Of a stretch of 64,000 nt of DNA, positions 1-14,080 are shown in pieces. Location of the stretch: the NCBI GenBank assembly GCA_037783545.1, contig JBBELK010001210.1, positions 84,437-148,436 on the forward strand, given 5' to 3'. Every line of letters starts with the position of its first letter. Within the stretch, counting starts at the first letter, position 1. Under the pieces are notes generated by a model. It searched no databases, was not told the DNA's origin, and worked only from the letters and a program-made list of their open reading frames with translations. Made by a program: the position numbers and the translations under genes. Source of the stretch: Henricia sp. BOLD:AAB3569 (Eukaryota; Echinodermata; Asteroidea; Spinulosida; Echinasteridae).

Positions 1-2221
1 GGACTGTCGTTAACGCACCGCAGTTTGGCTCGGCAATTTGGTCAAAGTGTGGTCCAAACGTCGGCAAATTTGGAGGTCGAAAAATGTTCCGACGAACTTC
101 AAATTTTGCATGCTCCAAACTCTCTATATTGCGCACTTGTCATAAAAAATTGACAGACTTTCGCCGGGAAATGGCAGAGAAATTTCAAAGTTTAGAAAAA
201 ACTGGGTTGGGGCTTCCTGACTGCTCACACGCAAACCGTGGCTGTCTGTACACACCTCTTTGGGGTACTCCTGAGTTGTGCGCATGCTCAGTCATTCGGA
301 CTGTCGTTAACGCACCGCAGTTTGGCTCGGCAATTTGGTCAAAGTGTGGTCCAAACGTCGGCAAATTTGGAGGTCGAAAAATGTTCCGACGAACTTCAAA
401 TTTTGCATGCTCCAAACTCTCTATATTGCGCACTTGTCATAAAAAATTGACAGACTTTCGCCGGGAAATGGCAGAGAAATTTCAAAGTTTAGAAAAAACT
501 GGGTTGGGGCTTCCTGACTGCTCACACGCAAACCGTGGCTGTCTGTACACACCTCTTTGGGGTACTCCTGAGTTGTGCGCATGCTCAGTCATTCGGACTG
601 TCGTTAACGCACCGCAGTTTGGCTCGGCAATTTGGTCAAAGTGTGGTCCAAACGTCGGCAAATTTGGAGGTCGAAAAATGTTCCGACGATCTTCAAATTT
701 TGCATGCTCCAAACTCTCTATATTACGCACTTGTCATAAAAAATTGACAGACTTTCGCCGGGAAATGGCAGAGAAATTTCAAAGTTTAGAAAAAACTGGG
801 TTGGGGCTTCCTGACTGCTCACACGCAAACCGTGGCTGTCTGTACACACCTCTTTGGGGGTACTCCTGAGTTGTGCGCATGCTCAGTCATTCGGACTGTC
901 GTTAACGCACCGCAGTTTGGCTCGGCAATTTGGTCAAAGTGTGGTCCAAACGTCGGCAAATTTGGAGGTCGAAAAATGTTCCGAACTCTCTATATTGCGC
1001 ACTTGTCATAAAAAATTGACAGACTTTCGCCGGGAAATGGCAGAGAAATTTCAAAGTTTAGATAAAACTGGGTTGGGGCTTCCTGACTGCTCACACGCAA
1101 ACCGTGGCTGTCTGTACACACCTCTTCGGGGTACTCCTGAGTTGTGCGCATGCTCAGTCATTCGGACTGTCGTTAACGCACCGCAGTTTGGCTCGGCAAT
1201 TTGGTCAAAGTGTGGTCCAAACGTCGGCAAATTTGGAGGTCGAAAAATGTTCCGACGAACTTCAAATTTGCATGCTCCAAACTCTCTATATTGCGCACTT
1301 GTCATAAAAAATTGACAAACTTTCGCCGGGAAATGGCAGAGAAATTTCAAAGTTTAGAAAAAACTGGGTTGGGGCTTCTTGACTGCTCACACGCAAACCG
1401 TGGCTGTCTGTACACACCTCTTTGGGGTACTCCTGAGTTGTGCGCATGCTCAGTCATTCGGACTGTCGTTAACGCACCGCAGTTTGGCTCGGCAATTTGG
1501 TCAAAGTGTGGTCCAAACGTCGGCAAATTTGGAGGTCGAAAAATGTTCCGACGAACTTCAAATTTTGCATGCTCCAAACTCTCTATATTGCGCACTTGTC
1601 ATACAAAATTGACAGACTTTCGCCGGGAAATGGCAGAGAAATTTCAAAGTTTAGAAAAAACTGGGTTGGGACTTCCTGACTGCTCACACGCAAACCGTGG
1701 CTGTCTGTACACACCTCTTTGGGGTACTCCTGAGTTGTGCGCATGCTCAGTCATTCGGACTGTCGTTAACGCACCGCAGTTTGGCTCGGAAATTTGGTCA
1801 AAGTGTGGTCCAAACGTCGGCAAATTTGAGGTCGAAAAATGTTCCGACGAACTTAAATTTTGCATGCTCCAAACTCTCTATATTGCGCACTTGTCATAAA
1901 AAATTGACAGACTTTCGCCGGGAAATGGCAGAGAAATTTCAAAGTTTAGAAAAAACTGGGTTGGGGCTTCCTGACTGCTCACACGCAAACCGTGGCTGTC
2001 TGTACACACCTCTTTGGGGTACTCCTGAGTTGTGCGCATGCTCAGTCATTCGGACTGTCGTTAACGCACCGCAGTTTGGCTCGGCAATTTGGTCAAAGTG
2101 TGGTCCAAACGTCGGCAAATTTGGAGGTCGAAAAATGTTCCGACGAACTTCAAATTTTGCATGCTCCAAACTCTCTATATTGCGCACTTGTCATAAAAAA
2201 TTGACAGACTTTCGCCGGGAA

Positions 2222-2518
2222 ATGGCAGAGAAATTTCAAAGTTTAGAAAAAACTGGGTTGGGGCTTCCTGACTGCTCACACGCAAACCGTGGCTGTCTGT
2301 ACACACCTCTTTGGGGTACTCCTGAGTTGTGCGCATGCTCAGTCATTCGGACTGTCGTTAACGCACCGCAGTTTGGCTCGGCAATTTGGTCAAAGTGTGG
2401 TCCAAACGTCGGCAAATTTGGAGGTCGAAAAATGTTCCGACGAACTTCAAATTTTGCATGCTCCAAACTCTCTATATTGCGCACTTGTCATAAAAAATTG
2501 ACAGACTTTCGCCGGGAA
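2222..2518 (+). repeat. Representative 297-bp satellite monomer
   Basis: This reference copy has no indel relative to the majority sequence. Recognisable words in order are ATGGCAGAGAAATTTC, the run AGAAAAAACTGGGTTGGGGC, the near-palindrome TGCGCATGCTCA, GTTAACGCACCGCAG, GTCGGCAAATTTGGAGGTCG and CATAAAAAATTGACAG. The word GCATGCTC occurs twice in each monomer. CGGCAATTTGG and CGGCAAATTTGG also form a degenerate pair about 40 bp apart. This hints that the unit grew from shorter subrepeats. Confidence 0.9.
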
Positions 2519-5500
2519 ATGGCAGAGAAATTTCAAAGTTTAGAAAAAACTGGGTTGGGGCTTCCTGACTGCTCACACGCAAACCGTGGCTGTCTGTACA
2601 CACCTCTTTGGGGTACTCCTGAGTTGTGCGCATGCTCAGTCATTCGGACTGTCGTTAACGCACCGCAGTTTGGCTCGGCAATTTGGTCAAAGTGTGGTCC
2701 AAACGTCGGCAAATTTGGAGGTCGAAAAATGTTCCGACGAACTTCAAATTTTGCATGCTCCAAACTCTCTATATTGCGCACTTGTCATAAAAAATTGACA
2801 GACTTTCGCCGGGGAAATGGCAGAGAAATTTCAAAGTTTAGAAAAAACTGGGTTGGGCTTCCTGACTGCTCACACGCAAACCGTGGCTGTCTGTACACAC
2901 CTCTTTGGGGTACTCCTGAGTTGTGCGCATGCTCAGTCATTCGGACTGTCGTTAACGCACCGCAGTTTGGCTCGGCAATTTGGTCAAAGTGTGGTCCAAA
3001 CGTCGGCAAATTTGGAGGTCGAAAAATGTTCCGACGAACTTCAAATTTTGCATGCTCCAAACTCTCTATATTGCGCACTTGTCATAAAAAATTGACAGAC
3101 TTTCGCCGGGAAATGGCAGAGAAATTTCAAAGTTTAGAAAAAACTGGGTTGGGACTTCCTGACTGCTCACACGCAAACCGTGGCTGTCTGTACACACCTC
3201 TTTGGGGTACTCCTGAGTTGTGCGCATGCTCAGTCATTCGGACTGTCGTTAACGCACCGCAGTTTGGCTCGGCAATTTGGTCAAAGTGTGGTCCAAACGT
3301 CGGCAAATTTGGAGGTCGAAAAATGTTCCGACGAACTTCAAATTTTGCATGCTCCAAACTCTCTATATTGCGCACTTGTCATAAAAAATTGACAGACTTT
3401 CGCCGGGAAATGGCAGAGAAATTTCAAAGTTTAGAAAAAACTGGGTTGGGGCTTCCTGACTGCTCACACGCAAACCGTGGCTGTCTGTACACACCTCTTT
3501 GGGGTACTCCTGAGTTGTGCGCATGCTCAGTCATTCGGACTGTCGTTAACGCACCGCAGTTTGGCTCGGCAATTTGGTCAAAGTGTGGTCCAAACGTCGG
3601 CAAATTTGGAGGTCGAAAAATGTTCCGACGAACTTCAAATTTTGCATGCTCCAAACTCTCTATATTGCGCACTTGTCATAAAAAATTGACAGACTTTCGC
3701 CGGGAAATGGCAGAGAAATTTCAAAGTTTAGAAAAAACTGGGTTGGGGCTTCCTGACTGCTCACACGCAAACCGTGGCTGTCTGTACACACCTCTTTGGG
3801 GTACTCCTGAGTTGTGCGCATGCTCAGTCATTCGGACTGTCGTTAACGCACCGCAGTTTGGCTCGGCAATTTGGTCAAAGTGTGGTCCAAACGTCGGCAA
3901 ATTTGGAGGTCGAAAAATGTTCCGACGAACTTCAAATTTTGCATGCTCCAAACTCTCTATATTGCGCACTTGTCATAAAAAATTGACAGACTTTCGCCGG
4001 GAAATGGCAGAGAAATTTCAAAGTTTAGATAAAACTGGGTTGGGCTTCCTGACTGCTCACACGCAAACCGTGGCTGTCTGTACACACCTCTTTGGGGTAC
4101 TCCTGAGTTGTGCGCATGCTCAGTCATTCGGACTGTCGTTAACGCACCGCAGTTTGGCTCGGCAATTTGGTCAAAGTGTGGTCCAAACGTCGGCAAATTT
4201 GGAGGTCGAAAAATGTTCCGACGAACTTCAAATTTTGCATGCTCCAAACTCTCTATATTGCGCACTTGTCATAAAAAATTGACAGACTTTCGCCGGGAAA
4301 TGGCAGAGAAATTTCAAAGTTTAGATAAAACTGGGTTGGGGCTTCCTGACTGCTCACACGCAAACCGTGGCTGTCTGTACACACCTCTTCGGGGTACTCC
4401 TGAGTTGTGCGCATGCTCAGTCATTCGGACTGTCGTTAACGCACCGCAGTTTGGCTCGGCAATTTGGTCAAAGTGTGGTCCAAACGTCGGCAAATTTGGA
4501 GGTCGAAAAATGTTCCGACGAACTTCAAATTGTGCATGCTCCAAACTCTCTATATTGCGCACTTGTCATAAAAAATTGACAGACTTTCGCCGGGAAATGG
4601 CAGAGAAATTCAAAGTTTAGATAAAACTGGGTTGGGGCTTCCTGACTGCTCACACGCAAACCGTGGCTGTCTGTACACACCTCTTTGGGGTACTCCTGAG
4701 TTGTGCGCATGCTCAGTCATTCGGACTGTCGTTAACGCACCGCAGTTTGGCTCGGCAATTTGGTCAAAGTGTGGTCCAAACGTCGGCAAATTTGGAGGTC
4801 GAAAAATGTTCCGACGAACTTCAAATTGTGCATGCTCCAAACTCTCTATATTGCGCACTTGTCATAAAAAATTGACAGACTTTCGCCGGGAAATGGCAGA
4901 GAAATTTCAAAGTTTAGAAAAAACTGGGTTGGGGCTTCCTGACTGCTCACACGCAAACCGTGGCTGTCTGTACACACCTCTTTGGGGTACTCCTGAGTTG
5001 TGCGCATGCTCAGTCATTCGGACTGTCGTTAACGCACCGCAGTTTGGCTCGGCAATTTGGTCAAAGTGTGGTCCAAACGTCGGCAAATTTGGAGGTCGAA
5101 AAATGTTCCGACGAACTTCAAATTTTGCATGCTCCAAACTCTCTATATTGCGCACTTGTCATAAAAAATTGACAGACTTTCGCCGGGAAATGGCAGAGAA
5201 ATTTCAAAGTTTAGAAAAAACTGGGTTGGGGCTTCCTGACTGCTCACACGCAAACCGTGGCTGTCTGTACACACCTCTTTGGGGTACTCCTGAGTTGTGC
5301 GCATGCTCAGTCATTCGGACTGTCGTTAACGCACCGCAGTTTGGCTCGGCAATTTGGTCAAAGTGTGGTCCAAACGTCGGCAAATTTGGAGGTCGAAAAA
5401 TGTTCCGACGAACTTCAAATTTTGCATGCTCCAAACTCTCTATATTGCGCACTTGTCATAAAAAATTGACAGACTTTCGCCGGGAAATGGCAGAGAAATT

Positions 5501-6063
5501 TCAAAGTTTAGAAAAAAATGGGTTGGGCTTCCTGACTGCTCACACGCAAACCGTGGCTGTCTGTACACACCTCTTTGGGGTACTCCTGAGTTGTGCGCAT
5601 GCTCAGTCATTCGGACTGTCGTTAACGCACCGCAGTTTGGCTCGGCAATTTGGTCAAAGTGTGGTCCAAACGTCGGCAAATTTGGAGGTCGAAAAATGTT
5701 CCGACGAACTTCAAATTTTGCATGCTCCAAACTCTCTATATTGCGCACTTGTCATAAAAAATTGACAGACTTTCGCCGGGAAATGGCAGAGAAATTTCAA
5801 AGTTTAGAAAAAACTGGGTTGGGGCTTCCTGACTGCTCACACGCAAACCGTGGCTGTCTGTACACACCTCTTTGGGGTACTCCTGAGTTGTGCGCATGCT
5901 CAGTCATTCGGACTGTCGTTAACGCACCGCAGTTTGGCTCGGCAATTTGGTCAAAGTGTGGTCCAAACGTCGGCAAATTTGGAGGTCGAAAAATGTTCCG
6001 ACGAACTTCAAATTTTGCATGCTCCAAACTCTCTATATTGCGCACTTGTCATAAAAAATTGAC

Positions 6064-6340
6064 AGACTTCTTTCGCCGGGAAATTGCAGAGAAATTTCAA
6101 AGTTTAGGAAAAAAAGGGGTTGGGGGCTTCCTGGATGCTCCCGCAACTGTGGCTGTCTGTACACACCTCTTTGGTGTACTCCTGATTCGTGCGCATGCTC
6201 AGTACTTCGGACTGTCGTAGATACGCCAGTTTGGGACGGGATTTTGGTCAAAGTGTGGTCCAAACGTCGGCAAATTGGGAGGTCGAATAATTTTCCGACG
6301 AACTTCAAATTTTGCATGCTCCAAACTCTCTATATTGCGC
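6064..6340 (+). repeat. Divergent satellite monomer
   Basis: A single monomer differs from its neighbours by many scattered substitutions and small indels. Examples are GGAAATTGCAG for GGAAATGGCAG, GGATGCTCCCGCAACTG in place of the usual word, TTGGTGTACTCC, TACTTCGG, and GATAATTTTCC-type changes near 6290. The copies on either side are near consensus. Its changes are mostly substitutions, unlike the indel-type damage at 58-64 kb. It therefore looks like a genuinely old or imported monomer that escaped homogenisation. Confidence 0.85.
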
Positions 6341-9300
6341 ACTTGTCATAAAAAAATTGACAGACTTTCGCCGGGAAATGGCAGAGAAATTTCAAAGTTT
6401 AGAAAAAACTGGGTTGGGGCTTCCTGACTGCTCACACGCAAACCGTGGCTGTCTGTACACACCTCTTTGGGGTACTCCTGAGTTGTGCGCATGCTCAGTC
6501 ATTCGGACTGTCGTTAACGCACCGCAGTTTGGCTCGGCAATTTGGTCAAAGTGTGGTCCAAACGTCGGCAAATTTGGAGGTCGAAAAATGTTCCGACGAT
6601 CTTCAAATTTTGCATGCTCCAAACTCTCTATATTACGCACTTGTCATAAAAAATTGACAGACTTTCGCCGGGAAATGGCAGAGAAATTTCAAAGTTTAGA
6701 AAAAACTGGGTTGGGGCTTCCTGACTGCTCACACGCAAACCGTGGCTGTCTGTACACACCTCTTTGGGGGTACTCCTGAGTTGTGCGCATGCTCAGTCAT
6801 TCGGACTGTCGTTAACGCACCGCAGTTTGGCTCGGCAATTTGGTCAAAGTGTGGTCCAAACGTCGGCAAATTTGGAGGTCGAAAAATGTTCCGAACTCTC
6901 TATATTGCGCACTTGTCATAAAAAATTGACAGACTTTCGCCGGGAAATGGCAGAGAAATTTCAAAGTTTAGATAAAACTGGGTTGGGGCTTCCTGACTGC
7001 TCACACGCAAACCGTGGCTGTCTGTACACACCTCTTCGGGGTACTCCTGAGTTGTGCGCATGCTCAGTCATTCGGACTGTCGTTAACGCACCGCAGTTTG
7101 GCTCGGCAATTTGGTCAAAGTGTGGTCCAAACGTCGGCAAATTTGGAGGTCGAAAAATGTTCCGACGAACTTCAAATTTTGCATGCTCCAAACTCTCTAT
7201 ATTGCGCACTTGTCATAAAAAATTGACAAACTTTCGCCGGGAAATGGCAGAGAAATTTCAAAGTTTAGAAAAAACTGGGTTGGGGCTTCTTGACTGCTCA
7301 CACGCAAACCGTGGCTGTCTGTACACACCTCTTTGGGGTACTCCTGAGTTGTGCGCATGCTCAGTCATTCGGACTGTCGTTAACGCACCGCAGTTTGGCT
7401 CGGCAATTTGGTCAAAGTGTGGTCCAAACGTCGGCAAATTTGGAGGTCGAAAAATGTTCCGACGAACTTCAAATTTTGCATGCTCCAAACTCTCTATATT
7501 GCGCACTTGTCATACAAAATTGACAGACTTTCGCCGGGAAATGGCAGAGAAATTTCAAAGTTTAGAAAAAAACTGGGTTGGGGCTTCCTGACTGCTCACA
7601 CGCAAACCGTGGCTGTCTGTACACACCTCTTTGGGGTACTCCTGAGTTGTGCGCATGCTCAGTCATTCGGACTGTCGTTAACGCACCGCAGTTTGGCTCG
7701 GCAATTTGGTCAAAGTGTGGTCCAAACGTCGGCAAATTTGGAGGTCGAAAAATGTTCCGACGAACTTCAAATTTTGCATGCTCCAAACTCTCTGTATTGC
7801 GCACTTGTCATAAAAAATTGACAGACTTTCGCCGGGAAATGGCAGAGAAATTTCAAAGTTTAGAAAAAACTGGGTTGGGGCTTCCTGACTGCTCACACGC
7901 AAACTGTGGCTGTCTGTACACACCTCTTTGGGGTACTCCTGAGTTGTGCGCATGCTCAGTCATTCGGACTGTCGTTAACGCACCGCAGTTTGGCTCGGCA
8001 ATTTGGTCAAAGTGTGGTCCAAACGTCGGCAAATTTGGAGGTCGAAAAATGTTCCGACGAACTTCAAATTTTGCATGCTCCAAACTCTCTGTATTGCGCA
8101 CTTGTCATAAAAAATTGACAGACTTTCGCCGGGAAATGGCAGAGAAATTTCAAAGTTTAGAAAAAACTGGGTTGGGGCTTCCTGACTGCTCACACGCAAA
8201 CCGTGGCTGTCTGTACACACCTCTTTGGGGTACTCCTGAGTTGTGCGCATGCTCAGTCATTCGGACTGTCGTTAACGCACCGCAGTTTGGCTCGGCAATT
8301 TGGTCAAAGTGTGGTCCAAACGTCAGCAAATTTGGAGGTCGAAAAATGTTCCGACGAACTTCAAATTTTGCATGCTCCAAACTCTCTATATTGCGCACTT
8401 GTCATAAAAAATTGACAGACTTTCGCCGGGAAATGGCAGAGAAATTTCAAAGTTTAGAAAAAACTGGGTTGGGGCTTCCTGACTGCTCACACGCAAACCG
8501 TGGCTGTCTGTACACACCTCTTTAGGGTACTCCTGAGTTGTGCGCATGCTCAGTCATTCGGACTGTCGTTAACGCACCGCAGTTTGGCTCGGCAATTTGG
8601 TCAAAGTGTGGTCCAAACGTCGGCAAATTTGGAGGTCGAAAAATTTTCCGACGAACTTCAAATTTTGCATGCTCCAAACTCTCTATATTGCGCACTTGTC
8701 ATAAAAAATTGACAGACTTTCGCCGGGAAATGGCAGAGAAATTTCAAAGTTTAGAAAAAAACTGGGTTGGGGCTTTCTGACTGCTCACACGCAAACCGCG
8801 GCTGTCTGTACACACCTCTTTGGGGTACTCCTGAGTTGTGCGCATGCTCAGTCATTCGGACTGTCGTTAACGCACCGCAGTTTGGCTCGGCAATTTGGTC
8901 AAAGTGTGGTCCAAACGTCGGCAAATTTGGAGGTCGAAAAATGTTCCGACGAACTTCAAATTTTGCATGCTCCAAACTCTCTATATTGCGCACTTGTCAT
9001 AAAAAATTGACAGACTTTCGCCGGGAAATGGCAGAGAAATTTCAAAGTTTAGAAAAAACTGGGTTGGGGCTTCCTGACTGCTCACACGCAAACCGTGGCT
9101 GTCTGTACACACCTCTTTGGGGGTACTCCTGAGTTGTGCGCATGCTCAGTCATTCGGACTGTCGTTAACGCACCGCAGTTTGGCTCGGCAATTTGGTCAA
9201 AGTGTGGTCCAAACGTCGGCAAATTTGGAGGTCGAAAAATGTTCCGACGAACTTCAAATTTTGCATGCTCCAAACTCTCTATATTGCGCACTTGTCATAA

Positions 9301-11750
9301 AAAATTGACAGACTTTCGCCGGGAAATGGCAGAGAAATTTCAAAGTTTAGATAAAACTGGGTTGGGGCTTCCTGACTGCTCACACGCAAACCGTGGCTGT
9401 CTGTACACACCTCTTCGGGGTACTCCTGAGTTGTGCGCATGCTCAGTCATTCGGACTGTCGTTAACGCACCGCAGTTTGGCTCGGCAATTTGGTCAAAGT
9501 GTGGTCCAAACGTCGGCAAATTTGGAGGTCGGAAAATGTTCCGACGAACTTCAAATTTTGCATGCTCCAAACTCTCTATATTGCGCACTTGTCATACAAA
9601 ATTGACAGACTTTCGCCGGGAAATGGCAGAGAAATTTCAAAGTTTAGAAAAAACTGGGTTGGGGCTTCCTGACTGCTCACACGCAAACTGTGGCTGTCTG
9701 TACACACCTCTTTGGGGTACTCCTGAGTTGTGCGCATGCTCAGTCATTCGGACTGTCGTTAACGCACCGCAGTTTGGCTCGGCAATTTGGTCAAAGTGTG
9801 GTCCAAACGTCGGCAAATTTGGAGGTCGAAAAATGTTCCGACGAACTTCAAATTTTGCATGCTCCAAACTCTCTGTATTGCGCACTTGTCATACAAAATT
9901 GACAGACTTTCGCCGGGAAATGGCAGAGAAATTTCAAAGTTTAGAAAAAACTGGGTTGGGGCTTCCTGACTGCTCACACGCAAACCGTGGCTGTCTGTAC
10001 ACACCTCTTTGGGGTACTCCTGAGTTGTGCGCATGCTCAGTCATTCGGACTGTCGTTAACGCACCGCAGTTTGGCTCGGCAATTTGGTCAAAGTGTGGTC
10101 CAAACGTCAGCAAATTTAGAGGTCGAAAAATGTTCCGACGAACTTCAAATTTTGCATGCTCCAAACTCTCTATATTGCGCACTTGTCATAAAAAATTGAC
10201 AGACTTTCGCCGGGAAATGGCAGAGAAATTTCAAAGTTTAGAAAAAACTGGGTTGGGGCTTCCTGACTGCTCACACGCAAACCGTGGCTGTCTGTACACA
10301 CCTCTTTGGGGTACTCCTGAGTTGTGCGCATGCTCAGTCATTCGGACTGTCGTTAACGCACCGCAGTTTGGCTCGGCAATTTGGTCAAAGTGTGGTCCAA
10401 ACGTCGGCAAATTTGGAGGTCGAAAAATGTTCCGACGAACTTCAAATTTTGCATGCTCCAAACTCTCTATATTGCGCACTTGTCATAAAAAATTTACAGA
10501 CTTTCGCCGGGAAATGGCAGAGAAATTTCAAAGTTTAGAAAAAACTGGGTTGTGGCTTCCTGACTGCTCACACGCAAACCGTGGCTGTCTGTACACACCT
10601 CTTTGGGGTACTCCTGAGTTGTGCGCATGCTCAGTCATTCGGACTGTCGTTAACGCACCGCAGTTTGGCTCGGCAATTTGGTCAAAGTGTGGTCCAAACG
10701 TCGGCAAATTTGGAGGTCGAAAAATGTTCCGACGAACTTCAAATTTTGCATGCTCCAAACTCTCTATATTGCGCACTTGTCATAAAAAATTGACAAACTT
10801 TCGCCGGGAAATGGCAGAGAAATTTCAAAGTTTAGAAAAAACTGGGTTGGGGCTTCCTGACTGCTCACACGCAAACCGTGGCTGTCTGTACACACCTCTT
10901 CGGGGTACTCCTGAGTTGTGCGCATGCTCAGTCATTCGGACTGTCGTTAACGCACCGCAGTTTGGCTCGGCAATTTGGTCAAAGTGTGGTCCAAACGTCG
11001 GCAAATTTGGAGGTCGGAAAATGTTCCGACGAACTTCAAATTTTGCATGCTCCAAACTCTCTATATTGCGCACTTGTCATACAAAATTGACAGACTTTCG
11101 CCGGGAAATGGCAGAGAAATTTCAAAGTTTAGAAAAACCTGGGTTGGGGCTTCCTGACTGCTCACACGCAAACTGTGGCTGTCTGTACACACCTCTTTGG
11201 GGTACTCCTGAGTTGTGCGCATGCTCAGTCATTCGGACTGTCGTTAACGCACCGCAGTTTGGCTCGGCAATTTGGTCAAAGTGTGGTCCAAACGTCGGCA
11301 AATTTGGAGGTCGAAAAATGTTCCGACGAACTTCAAATTTTGCATGCTCCAAACTCTCTATATTGCGCACTTGTCATAAAAAATTGACAGACTTTCGCCG
11401 GGAAATGGCAGAGAAATTTCAAAGTTTAGAAAAAACTGGGTTGGGGCTTCCTGACTGCTCACACGCAAACCGTGGCTGTCTGTACACACCTCTTTGGGGG
11501 TACTCCTGAGTTGTGCGCATGCTCAGTCATTCGGACTGTCGTTAACGCACCGCAGTTTGGCTCGGCAATTTGGTCAAAGTGTGGTCCAAACGTCGGCAAA
11601 TTTGGAGGTCGAAAAATGTTCCGACGAACTTCAAATTTTGCATGCTCCAAACTCTCTATATTGCGCACTTGTCATAAAAAATTGACAGACTTTCGCCGGG
11701 AAATGGCAGAGAAATTTCAAAGTTTAGATAAAACTGGGTTGGGGCTTCCT
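6330..11750 (+). repeat. Higher-order satellite block, copy A (~5.4 kb)
   Basis: This ~18-monomer segment recurs at about 16115-21560. The offset is 9785 bp before, and 9811 bp after, a 26-bp deletion in this copy at 6894. The order of variant monomers is the same in both copies: GATCTTC/TATTACG variant, extra-G monomer, TCGGGGTAC variant, CTTCTTGAC variant, TTTAGGGTAC variant. Over 9095-11509 I see only one residue-level difference between the copies (near 20023). Edges are approximate. Confidence 0.8.
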
Positions 11751-14080
11751 GACTGCTCACACGCAAACCGTGGCTGTCTGTACACACCTCTTTGGGGTAC
11801 TCCTGAGTTGTGCGCATGCTCAGTCATTCGGACTGTCGTTAACGCACCGCAGTTTGGCTCGGCAATTTGGTCAAAGTGTGGTCCAAACGTCGGCAAATTT
11901 GGAGGTCGAAAAATGTTCCGACGAACTTCAAATTTTGCATGCTCCAAACTCTCTATATTGCGCACTTGTCATAAAAAATTGACAGACTTTCGCCGGGAAA
12001 TGGCAGAGAAATTTCAAAGTTTAGAAAAAACTGGGTTGGGACTTCCTGACTGCTCACACGCAAACCGTGGCTGTCTGTACACACCTCTTTGGGGTACTCC
12101 TGAGTTGTGCGCATGCTCAGTCATTCGGACTGTCGTTAACGCACCGCAGTTTGGCTCGGAAATTTGGTCAAAGTGTGGTCCAAACGTCGGCAAATTTGGA
12201 GGTCGAAAAATGTTCCGACGAACTTCAAATTTTGCATGCTCCAAACTCTCTATATTGCGCATTTGTCATAAAAAATTGACAGACTTTCGCCGGGAAATGG
12301 CAGAGAAATTTCAAAGTTTAGAAAAAACTGGGTTGGGGCTTCCTGACTGCTCACACGCAAACCGTGGCTGTCTGTACACACCTCTTTGGGGTACTCCTGA
12401 GTTGTGCGCATGCTCAGTCATTCGGACTGTCGTTAACGCACCGCAGTTTGGCTCGGCAATTTGGTCAAAGTGTGGTCCAAACGTCGGCAAATTTGGAGGT
12501 CGAAAAATGTTCCGACGAACTTCAAATTTTGCATGCTCCAAACTCTCTATATTGCGCACTTGTCATAAAAAAATTGACAGACTTTCGCCGGGAAATGGCA
12601 GAGAAATTTCAAAGTTTAGAAAAAACTGGGTTGGGGCTTCCTGACTGCTCACACGCAAACCGTGGCTGTCTGTACACACCTCTTTGGGGTACTCCTGAGT
12701 TGTGCGCATGCTCAGTCATTCGGACTGTCGTTAACGCACCGCAGTTTGGCTCGGCAATTTGGTCAAAGTGTGGTCCAAACGTCGGCAAATTTGGAGGTCG
12801 AAAAATGTTCCGACGAACTTCAAATTTTGCATGCTCCAAACTCTCTATATTGCGCACTTGTCATAAAAAATTGACAGACTTTCGCCGGGAAATGGCAGAG
12901 AAATTTCAAAGTTTAGATAAAACTGGGTTGGGGCTTCCTGACTGCTCACACGCAAACCGTGGCTGTCTGTACACACCTCTTTGGGGTACTCCTGAGTTGT
13001 GCGCATGCTCAGTCATTCGGACTGTCGTTAACGCACCGCAGTTTGGCTCGGCAATTTGGTCAAAGTGTGGTCCAAACGTCGGCAAATTTGGAGGTCGAAA
13101 AATGTTCCGACGAACTTCAAATTTTGCATGCTCCAAACTCTCTATATTGCGCACTTGTCATAAAAAATTGACAGACTTTCGCCGGGAAATGGCAGAGAAA
13201 TTTCAAAGTTTAGAAAAAACTGGGTTGGGACTTCCTGACTGCTCACACGCAAACCGTGGCTGTCTGTACACACCTCTTTGGGGTACTCCTGAGTTGTGCG
13301 CATGCTCAGTCATTCGGACTGTCGTTAACGCACCGCAGTTTGGCTCGGAAATTTGGTCAAAGTGTGGTCCAAACGTCGGCAAATTTGGAGGTCGAAAAAT
13401 GTTCCGACGAACTTCAAATTTTGCATGCTCCAAACTCTCTATATTGCGCATTTGTCATAAAAAATTGACAGACTTTCGCCGGGAAATGGCAGAGAAATTT
13501 CAAAGTTTAGAAAAAACTGGGTTGGGGCTTCCTGACTGCTCACACGCAAACCGTGGCTGTCTGTACACACCTCTTTGGGGTACTCCTGAGTTGTGCGCAT
13601 GCTCAGTCATTCGGACTGTCGTTAACGCACCGCAGTTTGGCTCGGCAATTTGGTCAAAGTGTGGTCCAAACGTCGGCAAATTTGGAGGTCGAAAAATGTT
13701 CCGACGAACTTCAAATTTTGCATGCTCCAAACTCTCTATATTGCGCACTTGTCATAAAAAAATTGACAGACTTTCGCCGGGAAATGGCAGAGAAATTTCA
13801 AAGTTTAGAAAAAACTGGGTTGGGGCTTCCTGACTGCTCACACGCAAACCGTGGCTGTCTGTACACACCTCTTTGGGGTACTCCTGAGTTGTGCGCATGC
13901 TCAGTCATTCGGACTGTCGTTAACGCACCGCAGTTTGGCTCGGCAATTTGGTCAAAGTGTGGTCCAAACGTCGGCAAATTTGGAGGTCGAAAAATGTTCC
14001 GACGAACTTCAAATTTTGCATGCTCCAAACTCTCTATATTGCGCACTTGTCATAAAAAATTGACAGACTTTCGCCGGGAA
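11700..14080 (+). repeat. Tandem duplication of a 4-monomer block (2 x 1189 bp)
   Basis: Monomers starting near 11717, 12014, 12311 and 12609 are repeated at 12906, 13203, 13500 and 13798, a constant offset of 1189 bp (4 x 297 + 1). Both blocks carry the same private variants: GATAAAACTGGG, TCGGAAATTTGG, GCGCATTTGTC, and the extra A in the CATAAAAAAATTG run. This is a simple recent unequal-exchange product. Confidence 0.8.

Noticed and set aside
2200..2225. CENP-B box in the satellite monomer
   Set aside because: CTTTCGCCGGGAAATG looks similar at first, but the required spacing of TTCG, A and CGGG is not met.
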